From positions 1 to 64,000 of the forward strand of contig NZ_FNVU01000009.1 in NCBI RefSeq assembly GCF_900107965.1: DNA of 64,000 nucleotides, read 5' to 3'. This DNA is from Actinacidiphila yanglinensis. Its GTDB lineage: Bacteria; Actinomycetota; Actinomycetes; Streptomycetales; Streptomycetaceae. The position numbers were made by a program, and so were the translations under genes. Under the pieces are notes generated by a model. That model was not told the origin of the DNA. It did not search any database and saw only the letters and a list, made by a program, of their open reading frames with translations. The stretch's first letter is position 1. The number at the start of each line of letters is the position of its first letter. Positions 57,837-64,000 of this stretch are shown in pieces.

Positions 57837-58839
57837 CCGACACGCACACGGAGACGGACGCGACCACGGACGCGACCACGGAAGCGACGACGGACATGGA
57901 CCCGAACTCCCGGCCCGGCGGCATCCCGCGCAAGCACACCGCGCTGCCCAAGGCCCAGGTCCTGGTCGAGGCGCTGCCCTGGCTGACCCGGCACCACGGC
58001 AAGACCGTGGTGGTGAAGTTCGGCGGCAACGCCATGGTGGACGACGCGCTGAAGGCGGCGTTCGCGCAGGACGTGGTGTTCCTGCGGCACGCCGGGCTGA
58101 AGCCGGTGGTGGTGCACGGCGGCGGCCCGCAGATCAGCGCGCAGCTCGACCGGCACGGCCTGGTCAGCGAGTTCAAGGCGGGGCTGCGGGTCACCACGCC
58201 CGAGGCGATGGACGTGGTCCGGATGGTGCTGGCCGGGCAGGTGCAGCGCGAACTGGTCGGCCTGCTCAACCAGCACGGCCCGCTGGCCGTCGGCCTGACC
58301 GGCGAGGACGCCCACACGATCAGCGCGGTCAAGCACTACCCGACGATCGACGGCGCACCGGTGGACATCGGCCGGGTCGGCGAGATCACCGCGATCGACA
58401 CCGGCGCGATCGAGGCGCTGCTCGCGGACGGCCGGATCCCGGTGGTGTCCTCCATCGCCCGCGCCGACGACGACGGCCACATCTACAACGTCAACGCCGA
58501 CACCGCCGCGGCCGCGCTCGCCGCCGCGCTCGGCGCCGAGACGCTGATGGTGCTCACCGACGTCGAGGGCCTGTACGAGGACTGGCCGAACAGCGACGAC
58601 GTGATCAGCAGACTGACCGCCACGGAGCTGGAGAAGCTGCTGCCCGCCCTGTCCAGCGGCATGGTGCCGAAGATGGAGGGCTGCCTGCACGCGGTACGCA
58701 ACGGCGTGACCACCGCCCGCGTCATCGACGGGCGGGTCCAGCACTCGATCCTGCTGGAGATCTTCACCGACGAGGGCATCGGCACCATGATCGTCCCCGA
58801 CCCCGTCGCCATTCCGGACACCGCAGAAGGGGGAGCACT

Positions 58840-58843
<4 letters not shown>
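57833..58843 (+). CDS. argB: acetylglutamate kinase
   Basis: 336 residues. Core motifs [48 protein letters not shown] and [11 protein letters not shown] are standard. The N-terminus carries about 30 additional residues of Thr/Asp/Ala repeats ([14 protein letters not shown]) encoded by a 12-bp unit, absent from usual streptomycete ArgB; a start at 57896 would remove most of it but lacks coupling. Phosphorylates N-acetylglutamate and is typically inhibited by arginine. Confidence 0.95.
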
Positions 58844-60045
<1,202 letters not shown>

Positions 60046-60061
60046 CGGAGATCCGTACGCG

Positions 60062-60595
60062 ATGAGCGAGCCGCAAGCGCAAGGCGGGGGCCAGGCAGTC
60101 CCGCAGACCCGTACCGCACGTCACCGCAGGATCGTGGACCTGCTGGGGCGGCAGCCGGTGCGGTCGCAGAGCCAGCTCGCGAAGCTGCTCGCCGACGACG
60201 GGCTGAGCGTCACCCAGGCGACGCTCAGCCGGGATCTCGACGAGCTCGGCGCGGTCAAGATCCGCACCAACGACGGTGAGCTGATCTACGCGGTGCCCTC
60301 GGAGGGCGGGTTCCGCACCCCCCAGGCGCCGCTGGGGGAGTCGGTCAAGGAGGAGCGGATGCGGCGGCTCGCCGCCGAGCTGCTGATCTCCGCGGAGGCG
60401 TCGGCGAACCTCGTGGTCGTCCGCACGCCGCCCGGCGCGGCCCAGTTCCTGGCGTCCGCCATCGACCAGGCCGAGGTCTACGACATCCTCGGCACCCTCG
60501 CGGGCGACGACACGGTCATGCTCATCTCCCGTGACCCCACGGGCGGCCAGAAGCTCGCGGACCACCTCCTCCGCCTCGCCCAGGGCGAGGGCTAG
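60062..60595 (+). CDS. argR: arginine repressor
   Basis: 177 residues. N-terminal winged HTH ([38 protein letters not shown]) and C-terminal hexamerisation and arginine-binding domain ([28 protein letters not shown] with the GDD motif). Binds the ARG boxes at 55552 and 60669 when arginine is present. Last gene of the first arg transcript. Confidence 0.96.
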   Translation: MSEPQAQGGGQAVPQTRTARHRRIVDLLGRQPVRSQSQLAKLLADDGLSVTQATLSRDLDELGAVKIRTNDGELIYAVPSEGGFRTPQAPLGESVKEERMRRLAAELLISAEASANLVVVRTPPGAAQFLASAIDQAEVYDILGTLAGDDTVMLISRDPTGGQKLADHLLRLAQGEG

Positions 60596-60649
60596 CAACC
60601 CCTTCCGCGCACGACCCGCACCCCCCCGACAGCGCGCAGACCTGCCCCT

Positions 60650-60686
60650 TTGACGTTTCATGCGCCGCAGTGCATACTTATGCCAG
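60650..60686 (+). promoter_or_regulatory. argG promoter with ARG box
   Basis: TTGACG (60650-60655), 17 bp, CATACT (60673-60678). The ARG box AGTGCATACTTATGCCAG (60669-60686) covers the -10, and further box-like TGCAT/ATGC elements flank it. Repression of argGH by ArgR is expected. Confidence 0.8.
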
Positions 60687-60704
60687 ACAGAGAATGCATC
60701 GTAA

Positions 60705-63365
<2,661 letters not shown>

Positions 63366-63371
63366 ACCGGG

Positions 63372-64000
63372 TCACTCCGGTTTGTAGGAAGGGCCGGGGG
63401 GCGGCACGAAGGACTTCGCGTCCGCCCCCAGCCACTGCTTCTCCAGGCCGGTCAGCGTGCCGTCCTGCCGCATCTGCTGCAGCACCCCGTTGACGAAGCG
63501 GACGAGGTCGGTCTGGTCCTTGCGCATCGCGATGCCGTGCGGCTCCTTGGTGAAGCGCGGGCCGATCAGCTTGGTGTTCGGGTCCTGCGCGGCCAGCCCG
63601 ATCAGGATCGTGTCGTCGGTGGAGACCGCGTCGACCTTGCCGACCTGCATCAGCATCAGGCAGTCCGTCCAGTCCTTGACCGCCACGGGCACCACCGGAT
63701 GCTTCTTCAGTCCCTTGAGGGTGTCGATGGACGTGGTGCCGGAGGCGGCGCACACCCGCTTGCCGCCGAGGTCGTCGATGGACGTCGCGGTCGAGGACTT
63801 GGGCACCAGCACCCGCTGGCCGGCGTCCATGTAGTCGGTCGAGAACGCCACCGACTTCCAGCGGTCGCAGTTGATCGTCATCGAGTCGATGACGATGTCC
63901 ACGGACGACCGGTGGGTCGTCTTGTCGGGCTGGAGCACCGCGAGCCGGGCGTTGGAGGAGATCGTCTTGAACTGGATCCGGTCGGGCGAGCCGAACAGCG
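63372..64000 (-). CDS. amino-acid ABC transporter substrate-binding protein (partial)
   Basis: The C-terminal part of about 209 residues of a family 3 binding protein, running off the right edge. Seen: DIVIDSMTINCDRWKSVAFS, DDLGGKRVCAASGTTSIDTL, AVSTDDTILIGLAAQ and GIAMRKDQTDLVRFVNGVL, matching the glutamate/polar-amino-acid binding group. The N-terminus and any signal or lipobox lie outside the window. Confidence 0.88.
   Translation of the reverse strand, partial: LFGSPDRIQFKTISSNARLAVLQPDKTTHRSSVDIVIDSMTINCDRWKSVAFSTDYMDAGQRVLVPKSSTATSIDDLGGKRVCAASGTTSIDTLKGLKKHPVVPVAVKDWTDCLMLMQVGKVDAVSTDDTILIGLAAQDPNTKLIGPRFTKEPHGIAMRKDQTDLVRFVNGVLQQMRQDGTLTGLEKQWLGADAKSFVPPPGPSYKPE

Noticed and set aside
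63366-63381. Hairpin between argH and the binding-protein gene as a terminator
   Set aside because: Only a 5-bp stem overlapping the minus-strand stop codon; too weak to claim.

Overview
The window is about 70% G+C, with divergent and operon-packed genes, many GTG starts, twin-arginine and lipoprotein exports, SpoIIE/PAS phosphatases, a SigF-type sigma factor and an argCJBDR-GH cluster. This points to a Streptomyces or close streptomycete relative. No species can be named from the sequence alone.

Layout. (1) 1-4.0 kb: partial SigF-family sigma gene, an epoxide-hydrolase-like enzyme divergent from an HxlR regulator, a frameshifted RsbU-like phosphatase and a small hypothetical gene. (2) 4.3-14.5 kb: a six-gene minus-strand operon (lipoprotein binding protein, fused permease, ATPase, SDR, ThDP enzyme, RraA-like protein) divergent from a CapA-family gene and a LysR gene; it looks like an uptake-plus-catabolism module of unknown substrate. 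(3) 14.5-21.0 kb: Tat-exported yellow/MRJP-like lipoprotein, DUF6233-like protein, PAS/GAF/SpoIIE phosphatase and an AT-richer MFS pump. (4) 21.1-33.7 kb: a set of stress and detoxification genes (GNAT, nitroreductase, PEP-mutase/ICL-like, AhpD-like, AlkA-like glycosylase, two tandem quinone-type reductases, alpha/beta hydrolase, YjbR) around a TetR gene. Six perfect copies of the palindrome TGGAC-N6-GTCCA, plus two imperfect ones, lie in their upstream regions, so this looks like a local TetR regulon. An IS5-like remnant and a SpoIIE-like protein with a degenerate phosphatase domain sit inside it. (5) 34.0-41.3 kb: secreted glycan-active enzymes (GH27, beta-helix protein, an internally deleted GH95-like pseudogene). 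(6) 41.4-47.4 kb: ECF42-type sigma factor with two DGPF/YCII proteins, 3-hydroxybutyryl-CoA dehydrogenase, a GHL10-type exported enzyme and a conserved hypothetical. (7) 47.4-47.8 kb: two tandem tRNA-like genes whose 3' halves lie upstream of their 5' halves (circular permutation), followed by an intrinsic terminator. (8) 47.8-55.4 kb: RlmG/RsmC-like methyltransferase, monomeric isocitrate dehydrogenase, SnoaL-like protein, a second DGPF-ECF42 pair and an MFS exporter. (9) 55.5-63.4 kb: argC-J-B-D-R and argG-H, each with an ARG box in its promoter, then a partial amino-acid-type binding protein.

The most unusual observations are the permuted tRNA-like pair, the TGGAC-N6-GTCCA regulon, and a tyrosine-integrase gene whose two fragments (4.27-4.42 kb and 34.01-34.20 kb) are separated by about 29.6 kb and meet at the same 13-bp in-frame sequence. 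The last suggests that 4.4-34.0 kb is an inserted island.
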